A DNA stretch of 17,276 nt. Origin: Propionibacteriaceae bacterium. GTDB taxonomy: Bacteria; Actinomycetota; Actinomycetes; Propionibacteriales; Propionibacteriaceae. The notes under the pieces were generated by a model. The model did no database searches, was not told the DNA's origin, and worked only from the letters and a program-made list of their open reading frames with translations. Each line of letters opens with the position of its first letter. Within the stretch, counting starts at the first letter, position 1. The DNA lies in assembly GCA_030528545.1 (NCBI GenBank), contig JAUMYR010000017.1, positions 8,292 through 25,567 of the forward strand, given 5' to 3'. The translations under genes and the position numbers were made by a program. Shown piece by piece: positions 6,976 through 14,887 of the stretch.

Positions 6976-7679
6976 TGGCGGTGGCTATGCGCAGCATCGG
7001 GCAGGTCCTCGAGATCGTGAGGGAGGAGTTCCCTGACATCTCGATCTCGAAGATCCGTTACCTGGAGTCCGAGGGGCTCCTTTCACCCGAGCGCGATCAG
7101 CCTTCCGGCTACCGCAGATATGCGCCCCACGATATCGACCGGCTTCGCTATATCTTGCGGACTCAACGCGATCAGTACCTTCCGCTGAAAGTCATCCGAG
7201 AACACCTGGAACGGATGGACGCAGGCCTGGCACCGGCTCCGGTGCCGCCACCTGCGGCGCCCGAACCGCTGAAGCGTGCCGAAGATCCAAGCCCGGGACG
7301 AGCCGCGGAGGCGGAAGGACAGAGCCGTGCGGCGATGCGGCTGACCCGCAGGCAACTCCTTGAGGTCTCTGGGCTGCCGGAAGCGACCCTGATCGAGCTG
7401 GAGCGGCACAAGATCATCGTCCCCGGAAGACGCTCGGTCCATTACGGCAGGGACGCGCTGACGATCGCCATCGCGGCAAGGAGGCTGTCGGCCTTCGGGC
7501 TGGACGCCAGGCACCTGCGCCTCGTGCACCAGGCAGCCGCCCAGGAAGCTGGTCTCATCGACCAAGCGCTCGCCCCCTACCTGCGGCAGCGTGCCGATTC
7601 CCGAGAGACGGTGACCGAGGTCGTGCGTATGGTCGTGCATGCCCACGTCGCGATGTTGCAGGGGCTGGTCAATAGGTAG
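6975..7679 (+). CDS. ftsR: MerR-family regulator FtsR
   Basis: A 234-residue DNA-binding regulator. The N-terminal MerR winged helix (about residues 6-80) includes ISKIRYLESEGLL and SGYRRY, followed by QYLPLKVIREHL. A Pro/Ala-rich linker (about 85-118) leads to a second helical domain (about 122-234). The arrangement matches Rv1828 and Corynebacterium FtsR, which activates ftsZ. ATG 6975 overlaps the garA stop as TGATG. ATG 6987, giving MRSIGQV, is a possible shorter start because the N terminus before the domain is dispensable. The stop codon TAG (7677-7679) is also the first three bases of a -10 for the next gene. Confidence 0.88.
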   Translation: MAVAMRSIGQVLEIVREEFPDISISKIRYLESEGLLSPERDQPSGYRRYAPHDIDRLRYILRTQRDQYLPLKVIREHLERMDAGLAPAPVPPPAAPEPLKRAEDPSPGRAAEAEGQSRAAMRLTRRQLLEVSGLPEATLIELERHKIIVPGRRSVHYGRDALTIAIAARRLSAFGLDARHLRLVHQAAAQEAGLIDQALAPYLRQRADSRETVTEVVRMVVHAHVAMLQGLVNR

Positions 7680-7691
7680 GCTTGAGGCATG
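7677..7691 (+). promoter_or_regulatory. candidate leaderless promoter of the DUF151 gene
   Basis: TAGGCT (7677-7682) lies 6 bases before ATG 7689, and a possible -35, TTGCAG (7656-7661), is 15 bases upstream. No convincing ribosome binding site is seen; GAGG at 7684-7687 is only one base from the ATG. Reinitiation after ftsR is the alternative. Confidence 0.45.
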
Positions 7692-8165
7692 CGGTCATTG
7701 GAGATTCTTGGCATTCGGATCGATGCGCCATTGGCTACTCCCGTGCTGCTGCTCAAGGATGCCGATTCCGGGCGTTGCCTGCCTATCTGGATCGGAGCAG
7801 CCGAAGGCGCGGCGATCGTCAGCGCGCTGGAGGGGATCGCCCCGGAGCGGCCGCTGACCCACGACCTGTTCGCCACGGTCCTCAAGGAGGTGGTCACTGG
7901 CCCGGTGCGAGGAGAGATCACCTCGGTATCGGAGGGGGTGTTTTATGCGGAACTGCACCTGGGGGACACCGTCGTGTCGGCTCGACCCAGCGATGTGGTC
8001 GCCCTCGCGGTCCGGATGGGTTTCCCCTTGTCCTGCCCCGAGGACTTGCTAGCTGAAGCTGGGGTTGAGCTTTCCCGTCCCGAACGCGACGAGGTCGAGC
8101 TTTTCAGGGAGTTCCTCGACTCGGTGAATGCCGATGATTTTGAGGGTAAAGGCCCTAGTCAATAG
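7689..8165 (+). CDS. bifunctional nuclease family protein (DUF151)
   Basis: A 158-residue protein of the bifunctional nuclease/DUF151 family, named after plant BBD proteins with RNase and DNase activity. The family marks are visible: PVLLLKDADSGRCLPIWIG near residues 18-36, then GAAEGAAI, and ARPSDVVALAVRMGFPL in the second half. It corresponds to Rv1829. The bacterial role is not established. It lies between two MerR regulators in the same order as in mycobacteria. The acidic C terminus after residue 135 is variable in the family. Confidence 0.85.
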   Translation: MRSLEILGIRIDAPLATPVLLLKDADSGRCLPIWIGAAEGAAIVSALEGIAPERPLTHDLFATVLKEVVTGPVRGEITSVSEGVFYAELHLGDTVVSARPSDVVALAVRMGFPLSCPEDLLAEAGVELSRPERDEVELFREFLDSVNADDFEGKGPSQ

Positions 8166-8237
8166 CGATACTCGTGGATTCTCTGGCTGTCCGGCCGAAG
8201 CCGGGCGGAAAAAAGCGGCGATGAACCGGGCGTGTCG

Positions 8238-8267
8238 TTGACCGCTTTCGCGGGACCGGGCTAGCGT
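8238..8267 (+). promoter_or_regulatory. promoter of the second MerR gene
   Basis: TTGACC (8238-8243), 18 bases, TAGCGT (8262-8267). This is the best -35/-10 pair on a protein-coding gene in the window. About 53 bases of leader carry GAGGA (8318-8322), 4 bases before ATG 8327. Confidence 0.6.
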
Positions 8268-8326
8268 GGCGAGTGCACCCGGACCCAGTTCCGGCTCGCC
8301 CCGACACCGACTGAAACGAGGACTTC

Positions 8327-8881
8327 ATGGCGACGTCCAGCCCCGATGCGACTCCGTTGCAGGCTTTGCTCATCGAAGGCGATTACTCCCCGGTCCCCAC
8401 CGATCAGGGTTTCCGCGGGCCAGTGGCGCAGCGTGTCGCGGGCATCACCTACCGTCAGCTGGACTATTGGGCGCGCACCGGGCTGGTCGTGCCGGAGATC
8501 AGGGCGGCCGGTGGGTCGGGCACCCAGCGCCTCTATTCGTTCCGGGACGTGCTGCTGTTGCGCGTGGTTAAGAGGCTCCTTGGGATCGGGATCTCGCTGC
8601 AGCAGATCCGCCTGGCGATCAACCATCTCCGGGAACGGGGAGTGGAGGATCTCACGGAGATCACCTTGCTGAGCGACGGGGTGTCGGTCTATGAGTGCAC
8701 CAGCGGCAACGAGATCTATGACCTGAGCAAGGGCGGGCAGGGCATGTTCCTCATCGCGCTGGGTGGGGTGTGGCGCGACCTGGAGGGCGAACTATTGCAC
8801 TTGCCGACCGAGAAACCAGGATCGGGCGCCCCAGCCGTCGACGAACTCGCCCAGCGCCGCCGGAGGCGGGCTGCCGGATAG
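8327..8881 (+). CDS. MerR-family transcriptional regulator (Rv1830-like)
   Basis: A 184-residue regulator with one MerR helix-turn-helix (about residues 37-105: ITYRQLDYWARTGLV, then RLYSFRDVLLLRVVKRLL and GISLQQIRLAI). A C-terminal effector-like region (about 110-160) follows, and an Arg-rich end. The position matches Rv1830. Its target is unknown from sequence, but it directly precedes gcvP and is 34 bases from it, so control of the glycine cleavage gene is a reasonable guess. It has its own promoter (8238-8267) and ribosome binding site. MerR proteins of this type usually bind as dimers. Confidence 0.85.
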   Translation: MATSSPDATPLQALLIEGDYSPVPTDQGFRGPVAQRVAGITYRQLDYWARTGLVVPEIRAAGGSGTQRLYSFRDVLLLRVVKRLLGIGISLQQIRLAINHLRERGVEDLTEITLLSDGVSVYECTSGNEIYDLSKGGQGMFLIALGGVWRDLEGELLHLPTEKPGSGAPAVDELAQRRRRRAAG

Positions 8882-8903
8882 CCGAGGCAAGAGAGCTGTC
8901 GGC

Positions 8904-8918
8904 TAGGATCGGAGCGTG
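8904..8918 (+). promoter_or_regulatory. leaderless promoter of gcvP
   Basis: TAGGAT (8904-8909) lies exactly 6 bases before GTG 8916. GGAG at 8911-8914 is only one base from the start, too close to act as a ribosome binding site. No clear -35 is visible, so an activator, perhaps the MerR protein just upstream, may be needed. With no leader, control by a glycine riboswitch is excluded if this is the only start site. Confidence 0.55.
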
Positions 8919-11759
8919 CTCAACGACGTCTCCACTTTCGCTTCCCGGCATATCGGCCCCACTCCGAGCGAGCAGGCCGAGATGCTTGCCTGGCTCGGAT
9001 ATCAAGACCTCGATTCCCTGACCGCGGCGGCGATGCCGGAAGAGGTCCGTTGGGCGGACCGGCTGAACCTGCCCGAGGCCTGTGACGAGGCGACACATCT
9101 GAACCGGATGCGCGCGCTCGCGGCGAAGAACAATCCCCTGCGAGCCATGATCGGCCTGGGATATCACGGCACCGTGACTCCCGCCGTCATCCGCCGCAAC
9201 GTGCTGGAAGACCCGAGCTGGTATACCGCCTACACCCCATATCAACCCGAGATCAGCCAGGGACGCCTGGAGGCCCTGCTGAACTTCCAGACCATGATCG
9301 CCGACCTCACCGGTCTGCCGGTGGCGGGTGCCTCCCTGCTGGACGAGGCGACCGCGGTCGCCGAGGCGGTGCGGATGGCCCGCCGCCAGGTGCGTAAGGG
9401 CCGCGATGTCATCGTGGACGCGGGAATACTCCCGCAAAGCCTCGCCGTGCTGCGAACCCACTGCGCCACGCTGGAGGCCAACCTCACCGAGACCGCCGAT
9501 GTGCTGGCCAGCATCCAGGCCCACGACCCCTTCGCGGTGGTTATCCAGACCCCATGCACCGATGGGCAGCTGTGGAGCCCTGAGGCCCTCCAGGAGGTCG
9601 TCGAGGCTGCCCACGCCAAGGGTGCGCTGGTGATCGCGGCTTGCGATGTGCTGTCGTTGACGCTGGTGACACCGCCGGGGGAGTGGGGGGCCGATGTGGC
9701 TGTCGGCACCACCCAGCGGTTTGGCGTCCCCCTGTTTTTCGGCGGCCCTCATGCCGGTTACATCGCGGTGCGCAAAGGACTGGAACGCGGACTTCCGGGA
9801 CGGCTGGTCGGGGTCTCGGTCGATGCTGACGGGTATCCGGCCTACCGGCTGGCGTTGCAGACCCGCGAACAGCACATCCGCAGGGAGAAGGCAACCAGCA
9901 ATATCTGCACGGCCCAGGTGCTGCTCGCCGTCGTGGCGGCTATGTATGCGGTCTATCACGGTCCCGAGGGGCTGAAGCGGATCGCGCTAGGCGTGCACGA
10001 CAACGCACGGCGGCTGGCTGGGGCGCTGCGTGAGGGAGGGTACGAACTGGCCAGTGAGCGGTTCTTCGACACGCTCACGGTGCGCGCCGTGGGCCGCGCC
10101 CACGACATCGTCGCGGCCGCGCGGAAGGCCGGGGTGCACCTGAGGCTGGTCGACGCCGACCGGGTGGGGATATCGGTCGGGGAGGACGCTACCGCCGAGG
10201 ACCTGGCCGCGGTCCGCTCCGCCTTCGGCGTCCGGGAAGCCTCCCCGGTGGGAGGCTGCGGGCCGCTGCGCACGAGCCCTTACCTCAGGCACGCCGTGTT
10301 TGAGTCCCACCACAGCGAGACCGAACTCCTGCGCTATCTGCGCGGCCTCAAGGACCGGGACTTCGCTCTCGACAAGGGCATGATCCCTCTCGGCTCGTGC
10401 ACGATGAAGCTGAACTCCGCCGCGGAACTGGAACCGATCAGCTATCCGGGATTCGCGGATCTGCACCCATTCGTCCCCGCGGCCGACGCAGCCGGATACG
10501 CAGAGCTGATCGCTGAGCTCCAGGGATGGCTGGCCGAGATCACCGGCTATGACGCGGTCTCGCTGCAGCCGAACGCCGGTAGCCAGGGAGAATACGCCGG
10601 GCTCATGGCGATCCGCTCCTTCCACCTGGCTAACGGCAACCCGGAGCGAGTGGTCTGCCTCATCCCGGCCTCCGCCCATGGCACCAACGCCGCCTCGGCG
10701 GTCATGGCCGGAATGAAGGTCGTGGTGGTGGCGACGGCGGCGGACGGATCGATCGACCAGGCTGATTTCGCGGCCAAACTCGCCGCTCACGCCGGCGAGC
10801 TCGCCGCGGTCATGATCACCTACCCCTCCACCCACGGCGTTTTCGAAGACGGCGTGGCCGCTTTGTGCGAATCGGTGCACGCGGCTGGGGGACAGGTCTA
10901 TATCGATGGCGCCAACATGAACGCGCTCGTCGGCCTGAGCAAGCCTCGCGCGTTCGGTGGCGACGTGAGCCACCTCAACCTGCACAAGACCTTCGCCATC
11001 CCGCACGGTGGAGGCGGGCCGGGTGTCGGACCGATCGGGGTCCGGGCCCACCTGGCGCCCTTCCTGCCGAATCATCCGGTGGTTACAGTCGGCCCTGAAA
11101 CCTCCCATGGCCCGGTCTCCGCCGCTCCCTACGGCTCTCCGGGAGTGTTTGGGATCTCTTATGGCTATATCGCGATGATGGGGGCCGAAGGGCTGCGCCG
11201 CGGCACCCAGGTGGCCTTGCTCAACGCCAATTACGTGGCGGCCCGCCTGAGGGAGCACTATCCGGTGCTGTATACCGGAGCTTCGGGGCTGGTGGCCCAC
11301 GAGTGCATCTTCGATCTCCGTCCGCTGACTAAGCAGACTAAGGTCACCGTGGACGATGTCGCCAAACGGTTGATCGACTACGGTTTCCATGCCCCGACGC
11401 TCAGCTTCCCGGTGGCCGGTACGCTCATGGTCGAACCCACCGAGTCGGAGCCGAAGGCCGAGTTGGATCGCTTCTGCGACGCCATGATCGCGATCCGTGC
11501 CGAGATTGACGCCGTCGCCAGTTCCGTCTGGCCTGTCGGTGACAACCCGCTGGCTGGGGCACCGCACCCTCTCGTGAGGGTGCTGGGTGAGTGGGACCAT
11601 CCCTATTCCCGTAACGTGGCCGCGTTCGGTACCGATCAGCCCTCCCCGGGGCAGGCCAAGGCTAAGTTCTGGCCGAGTGTTGGACGCATCGACGGAGCCT
11701 ATGGAGACCGTAACCTGGTGTGTTCCTGCCCTCCGCCGGAGGCTTTCGAGGCGCGATGA
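8916..11759 (+). CDS. gcvP: glycine dehydrogenase (decarboxylating), P protein
   Basis: A PLP enzyme that decarboxylates glycine and hands the methylamine group to lipoyl-GcvH. At 947 residues it is the single-chain form with both halves fused. The N terminus FASRHIGP is diagnostic. The PLP lysine is Lys691 in [18 protein letters not shown]. The C-terminal half also has [22 protein letters not shown] and the CSCPP tail. No gaps or shifts are seen. It follows the MerR gene as Rv1832 follows Rv1830, but without the Rv1831-like gene. The stop overlaps the YihY-type start by 4 bases. Confidence 0.97.
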   Translation: MLNDVSTFASRHIGPTPSEQAEMLAWLGYQDLDSLTAAAMPEEVRWADRLNLPEACDEATHLNRMRALAAKNNPLRAMIGLGYHGTVTPAVIRRNVLEDPSWYTAYTPYQPEISQGRLEALLNFQTMIADLTGLPVAGASLLDEATAVAEAVRMARRQVRKGRDVIVDAGILPQSLAVLRTHCATLEANLTETADVLASIQAHDPFAVVIQTPCTDGQLWSPEALQEVVEAAHAKGALVIAACDVLSLTLVTPPGEWGADVAVGTTQRFGVPLFFGGPHAGYIAVRKGLERGLPGRLVGVSVDADGYPAYRLALQTREQHIRREKATSNICTAQVLLAVVAAMYAVYHGPEGLKRIALGVHDNARRLAGALREGGYELASERFFDTLTVRAVGRAHDIVAAARKAGVHLRLVDADRVGISVGEDATAEDLAAVRSAFGVREASPVGGCGPLRTSPYLRHAVFESHHSETELLRYLRGLKDRDFALDKGMIPLGSCTMKLNSAAELEPISYPGFADLHPFVPAADAAGYAELIAELQGWLAEITGYDAVSLQPNAGSQGEYAGLMAIRSFHLANGNPERVVCLIPASAHGTNAASAVMAGMKVVVVATAADGSIDQADFAAKLAAHAGELAAVMITYPSTHGVFEDGVAALCESVHAAGGQVYIDGANMNALVGLSKPRAFGGDVSHLNLHKTFAIPHGGGGPGVGPIGVRAHLAPFLPNHPVVTVGPETSHGPVSAAPYGSPGVFGISYGYIAMMGAEGLRRGTQVALLNANYVAARLREHYPVLYTGASGLVAHECIFDLRPLTKQTKVTVDDVAKRLIDYGFHAPTLSFPVAGTLMVEPTESEPKAELDRFCDAMIAIRAEIDAVASSVWPVGDNPLAGAPHPLVRVLGEWDHPYSRNVAAFGTDQPSPGQAKAKFWPSVGRIDGAYGDRNLVCSCPPPEAFEAR

Positions 11760-12910
11760 AGCAACGCATCCAGGCCATCTTGGCCCACCCTGTCACCCAG
11801 CACCTGCAGCGGGCCATCACCCGGTTCACCGAACGTAACGGCAGCCTGCTCGCGGCGGCCATCACCTACTTCTCGGTGCTGTCCCTGGTGCCGGTGCTGA
11901 TGTTCTTCTTCGCGGCGTTCGGGTTCGTGATGACGGTGTTCCTCAGCGACCTGCTCGACGACCTGAAGTCTTCGGTACTGGGCGCGCTGGGCGGGGGGCA
12001 GATCGCCGAAGCTGTCGCACCGATGATCGACAAGGCACTGTCGAACTGGGCGAGCATCGAGGTCGTGGCGGCGGTGTTCGCGCTGGGGCTGTGGAGCGGC
12101 ACCGCCTGGGTCGGCAACCTTCGCAGTGCGGTCCAGGCGATGTGGCTGGAGGACCCGGTCGCTGACGCCCCATCGCGTAATCCTGTCGTCGAGTTCGCGG
12201 CCAACCTCGGAGTGCTGCTGCTGTTTCTGCTGGCGACCTTCGCCACCGTGGTGGTCTCGACCATAGCGACCCTGTTCAACGCAGAACTGCTGGGGTGGCT
12301 GGGACTCTCCGAGGTCCCCGGCCTGGGCCTGCTCTTTGGCGCCCTCGGCCTGCTTATCACGCTGCTATGCAGCACCGGGCTGTTCTGTTTCCTCTTCCGG
12401 GTCCTTCCCGGCCAGCGGGCGCCTCGCGGCTACCTGCTGCGGGGGTCGCTGCTGGCTGGCATCGGGCTGACCGCTCTCCAGTCGCTGGCGGGCCTGGTGG
12501 CGAAGCTGTTCTCCGGAAACGTGTCGGCCGCGGTTTTCGGTCCGGCCATCATCATGATGCTGTTCTTCAACCTGTATGCCACCATCACGATGCTGGTGGC
12601 CGCGTGGATCGGGACGGCCATTGAGACAGCACCGGAGGCCGAGCAGGACGGCGACGCCCCGGAGGGTGCCACCGAACCTGCCGAGCCGCGTCTTGGGCCG
12701 TGGCCGCAGCGGGCCACAGGCAAGCTCTACTCTCCCGACGAACCCGGCTCTCATCCCGTGCCCGATCCCAACGTCTATGTTCCCCAGGACGTGGCGGCCA
12801 GGGGAGTCCGTATCGGGGCGGGCCTCGGTTATGGCTTGGGTGCGCTCACCGGAGCCGGGCTGGGGGCGCTGTTAGCTGCGCTCACCCGGGGAATGTTCCG
12901 CAGAAAGTGA
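11756..12910 (+). CDS. YihY/BrkB-family membrane protein with glycine-zipper tail
   Basis: A 384-residue inner-membrane protein with about six membrane helices (near residues 32-60, 102-120, 148-175, 187-215, 225-250 and 260-288) and family motifs including [17 protein letters not shown] and [15 protein letters not shown]. The family is called YihY/virulence factor BrkB; no function is firmly established. After a Pro/Glu-rich linker (about 291-348) comes a hydrophobic tail with Gly at 350, 354, 358, 362, 366 and 370, then Arg-Arg-Lys. Start ATG 11756 overlaps the gcvP stop, with GAGG 4 bases upstream. A longer start at 11720 would run inside gcvP and is less likely. Coupling to gcvP is probably incidental. 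Confidence 0.87.
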   Translation: MKQRIQAILAHPVTQHLQRAITRFTERNGSLLAAAITYFSVLSLVPVLMFFFAAFGFVMTVFLSDLLDDLKSSVLGALGGGQIAEAVAPMIDKALSNWASIEVVAAVFALGLWSGTAWVGNLRSAVQAMWLEDPVADAPSRNPVVEFAANLGVLLLFLLATFATVVVSTIATLFNAELLGWLGLSEVPGLGLLFGALGLLITLLCSTGLFCFLFRVLPGQRAPRGYLLRGSLLAGIGLTALQSLAGLVAKLFSGNVSAAVFGPAIIMMLFFNLYATITMLVAAWIGTAIETAPEAEQDGDAPEGATEPAEPRLGPWPQRATGKLYSPDEPGSHPVPDPNVYVPQDVAARGVRIGAGLGYGLGALTGAGLGALLAALTRGMFRRK

Positions 12911-12939
12911 ATGCGGCGGGCATTGGCCCGCCGCATTCA
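12908..12939. terminator. palindrome between convergent genes, likely two-way terminator
   Basis: A perfect 14-bp stem (12908-12921 with 12926-12939) closes an ATTG loop. The stem contains the YihY-type stop codon (12908-12910). It lies between two converging genes only 38 bases apart. Neither side has a T tract, so it may be a weak terminator or a 3'-end protector. Confidence 0.7.
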
Positions 12940-12948
12940 TCGGGAAGC

Positions 12949-14169
12949 TCAGTGAGCCTCGGCCGGAACCGGTTCGTCCTGACCGATGGCCGACAGCATG
13001 TCGAGGTACCACTGCTGGGTGATATCGAACGGCTTGCCGCCCTTGATCCGCTCGAAGGCGATTGAGGCCAGCACATCGCCGTTCTCCTCGTCGTGGCCGA
13101 CGACTCCCGGCTCGCCGCGCAGAGCGCAATCCACCGCGAGATCGGTGCACTGCTTGATGAGGGCGAGATCGGCCTCGTTGGCCGCCGCAGAGCGGGAGAA
13201 ATAGCCCGACTTCTGGACCATGACCTTCTCGGCGTCCAGCATCTTGGCGAACTGACCGGCAAACCAGGCTCCCGGATTGACCTTGTCGAGCTTGACATGG
13301 CCGAACGGATCGCGGGGGACCTCTTCCCCGGCGCGTTCCATCTCGGCGACGATCGAATCCAGGCCAGCCCCCTCGGACAGGAAGATCGTCACATTGCCGA
13401 CCTCGTCCATGACCTTGCGCAGCCGCGCGGACTCCTTCTCGATGTCGATGACGGCCTCCGGGACGAACACCGCGTGCACGTCCCAGGCCTCCCGGCTGAG
13501 GCCGATCTCGGGCAGCCATTCCTGGGTGTCGAGCCACTCGCGGTACTTCTGGGCGGTGGCGGCGGTCAGCCAGCCACAGTGACGGCCCATGACCTCGTGG
13601 ATGATGAGCATCCGGGAGCCAGAGTTGTGTTCGGCCACGATGTTCTTGGCGAAGATGGCGCCCTGTTCGGCGGCGGTCCAGGCCCCGAGGGACTGACGGA
13701 TCGGGATGACATCATTGTCGATGGTCTTGGGCAGGCCAACCACAGTCAGGGGGTAGTCGTGTTTGGCGAGGAAGGCCGCCAGGTCGGCGGCGGTGGTGTT
13801 GGTGTCGTCACCGCCGATGGTATGCAGCACATCCACGCCATCCTCCACCAGGCGGTCGGCCGCGACCTTGAGGGGATCGGCACCCTCGGCGACCAGGCCG
13901 CGCTTGACCAGGTCCTTGACGTTGGTGAGCTTCACCCGGGAGTTGCCAATCGGCGAGCCGCCGAAGAGGTGGAGCAGGTGAGCCTTTTCCCGGACCGCCT
14001 CGGTGACCTTGAGGTAGTCGCCAGAGAGCAGGCCTTGGTAGCCGTGCCGGTAGGCGATGATTTCGACCTCGGGAGCCAGTTCGGTGTAGCGCTGGATCAG
14101 GCCGCCGATGGCTGACGACAGACAGGGCGCGAAACCGCCAGCGGTGAGCAGAGCCACCTTTTTGACCAT
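12949..14169 (-). CDS. pfp: pyrophosphate-dependent 6-phosphofructokinase
   Basis: Interconverts fructose 6-phosphate and fructose 1,6-bisphosphate using PPi instead of ATP, reversibly. 406 residues. The N-terminal KKVALLTAGGFAPCLSSAI and the block GGSPIGNSRVKLTNVKDL match the Propionibacterium freudenreichii enzyme, as I recall it, almost residue for residue. PPi specificity is shown by GGDDTN (Asp121, Asp122; ATP enzymes have Gly at the second Asp) and PKTIDND with Lys148. Propionibacteria run glycolysis largely on this enzyme. Ribosome binding site AAAGGAAG (14181-14174) lies 4 bases before ATG 14169. It is divergent from the Sua5-type gene. Confidence 0.96.
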   Translation of the reverse strand: MVKKVALLTAGGFAPCLSSAIGGLIQRYTELAPEVEIIAYRHGYQGLLSGDYLKVTEAVREKAHLLHLFGGSPIGNSRVKLTNVKDLVKRGLVAEGADPLKVAADRLVEDGVDVLHTIGGDDTNTTAADLAAFLAKHDYPLTVVGLPKTIDNDVIPIRQSLGAWTAAEQGAIFAKNIVAEHNSGSRMLIIHEVMGRHCGWLTAATAQKYREWLDTQEWLPEIGLSREAWDVHAVFVPEAVIDIEKESARLRKVMDEVGNVTIFLSEGAGLDSIVAEMERAGEEVPRDPFGHVKLDKVNPGAWFAGQFAKMLDAEKVMVQKSGYFSRSAAANEADLALIKQCTDLAVDCALRGEPGVVGHDEENGDVLASIAFERIKGGKPFDITQQWYLDMLSAIGQDEPVPAEAH

Positions 14170-14199
14170 GGATCTTCCTTTCGGTTTGATGCTGACCCA

Positions 14200-14228
14200 A
14201 GCCTAAGGGAAAGCGGTGCCCGGGTCAG
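14200..14228 (-). promoter_or_regulatory. candidate promoter of pfp
   Basis: On the minus strand CTGACC (14228-14223), 17 bases, TAGGCT (14205-14200). Unlike the leaderless genes, about 24 bases of leader follow and carry a normal ribosome binding site. The -35 lies in the spacer shared with the divergent promoter at 14243. Confidence 0.5.
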
Positions 14229-14242
14229 ACTCGGCCCGGGCC
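14218..14242. other. inverted CCCGGG motif between divergent promoters
   Basis: GCCCGGG (14218-14224) and CCCGGGC (14235-14241) form an inverted pair 10 bases apart. The second is the centre of a perfect 10-base palindrome, GGCCCGGGCC (14233-14242), touching the -10 of the Sua5-type gene and close to the -35 of pfp. It may be an operator. In GC-rich DNA such motifs also arise by chance. Confidence 0.3.
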
Positions 14243-14257
14243 TAGAATCAGGCCATG
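14243..14257 (+). promoter_or_regulatory. leaderless promoter of the Sua5-type gene
   Basis: TAGAAT (14243-14248) lies exactly 6 bases before ATG 14255. No usable ribosome binding site is present. It is the closest of the four leaderless -10 elements to TATAAT. A -35 is not obvious. Confidence 0.6.
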
Positions 14258-14875
14258 GCCAGGTACTTCGACGTGAACCCCGACAACCCGCAACCCCGGT
14301 CCATCGCGCAGGTCGCGGAGATCGTCAGGGGCGGAGGGCTGGTCGCCTATCCGACAGATTCGAGTTTTGCTTTCGGCTGCAGCGTGGGCAACGGCGCTGG
14401 CCAGCAACGGATTCGCCGGATCCGTCAGCTTGACGACCGGCACCATTTCACGTTGATGGTGGCCGAGTTCGCCCAGCTGGGCGCCTACGTCATGATGGAT
14501 AACTGGGAGTTCCGTGCGATCAAGGCGGCTATCCCGGGCCAGTACACCTTCATTCTCCGGGCGACTCGTGAGTTACCGCGTGCCATGCTGCAGCCGAAGA
14601 AACGGACAGTCGGGGTGCGCGTACCGAATAATGTCACGGCTCAGGCCTTGCTGGCCGAGCTCGGAGCCCCACTGCTGTCGTCCACCCTGCTCCTGCCCGG
14701 GCACTCCGACCCGCTCACGGACGGCTGGACGATCAAGGACGAACTGGACCACGACATCGACGCAGTGCTGGATTCCGGGGACGCGGGCAACCAGGTCACG
14801 ACCGTGGTCGATTTCAGCAGCGGTGAACCGGTGGTGGTCCGCTATGGTGCCGGGGACCCGAGCCTGTTCGAATGA
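14255..14875 (+). CDS. Sua5/YciO/YrdC-family protein, threonylcarbamoyl-AMP synthase-like
   Basis: A 206-residue YrdC-fold protein. The N-terminal block GGGLVAYPTDSSFAFGC and the binding-site lysine/arginine region (RIRRIRQLDDRHHFTLMV) match the YciO branch of the family, as do PGQYTFILRAT and the RTVGVRVPNN motif. True Sua5/TsaC enzymes make threonylcarbamoyl-AMP from threonine, bicarbonate and ATP for tRNA t6A, releasing PPi. YciO proteins share the fold but their activity is poorly defined, so the exact role is open. The start is set by the leaderless promoter. It converges on the crotonase gene with 12 bases between stops and no terminator. Confidence 0.82.
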   Translation: MARYFDVNPDNPQPRSIAQVAEIVRGGGLVAYPTDSSFAFGCSVGNGAGQQRIRRIRQLDDRHHFTLMVAEFAQLGAYVMMDNWEFRAIKAAIPGQYTFILRATRELPRAMLQPKKRTVGVRVPNNVTAQALLAELGAPLLSSTLLLPGHSDPLTDGWTIKDELDHDIDAVLDSGDAGNQVTTVVDFSSGEPVVVRYGAGDPSLFE

Positions 14876-14887
14876 ATTACCTCGGGC

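Noticed and set aside
8191..8210. Terminator after the DUF151 gene (CCGGC-CGAA-GCCGG hairpin)
   Set aside because: It is followed by an A tract, not T. On the minus strand the T tract comes before the hairpin, so it is not an intrinsic terminator in either direction.
9987..11600. Long open frame antisense to gcvP (537 codons)
   Set aside because: gcvP is intact and complete on the plus strand here. The antisense product is rich in Arg, His and Gly without domain features, as expected of a shadow.
13093..14115. Long open frame on the plus strand opposite pfp (340 codons)
   Set aside because: The minus-strand pfp frame is a clear match to a known enzyme, and the opposite frame has no recognisable motif.
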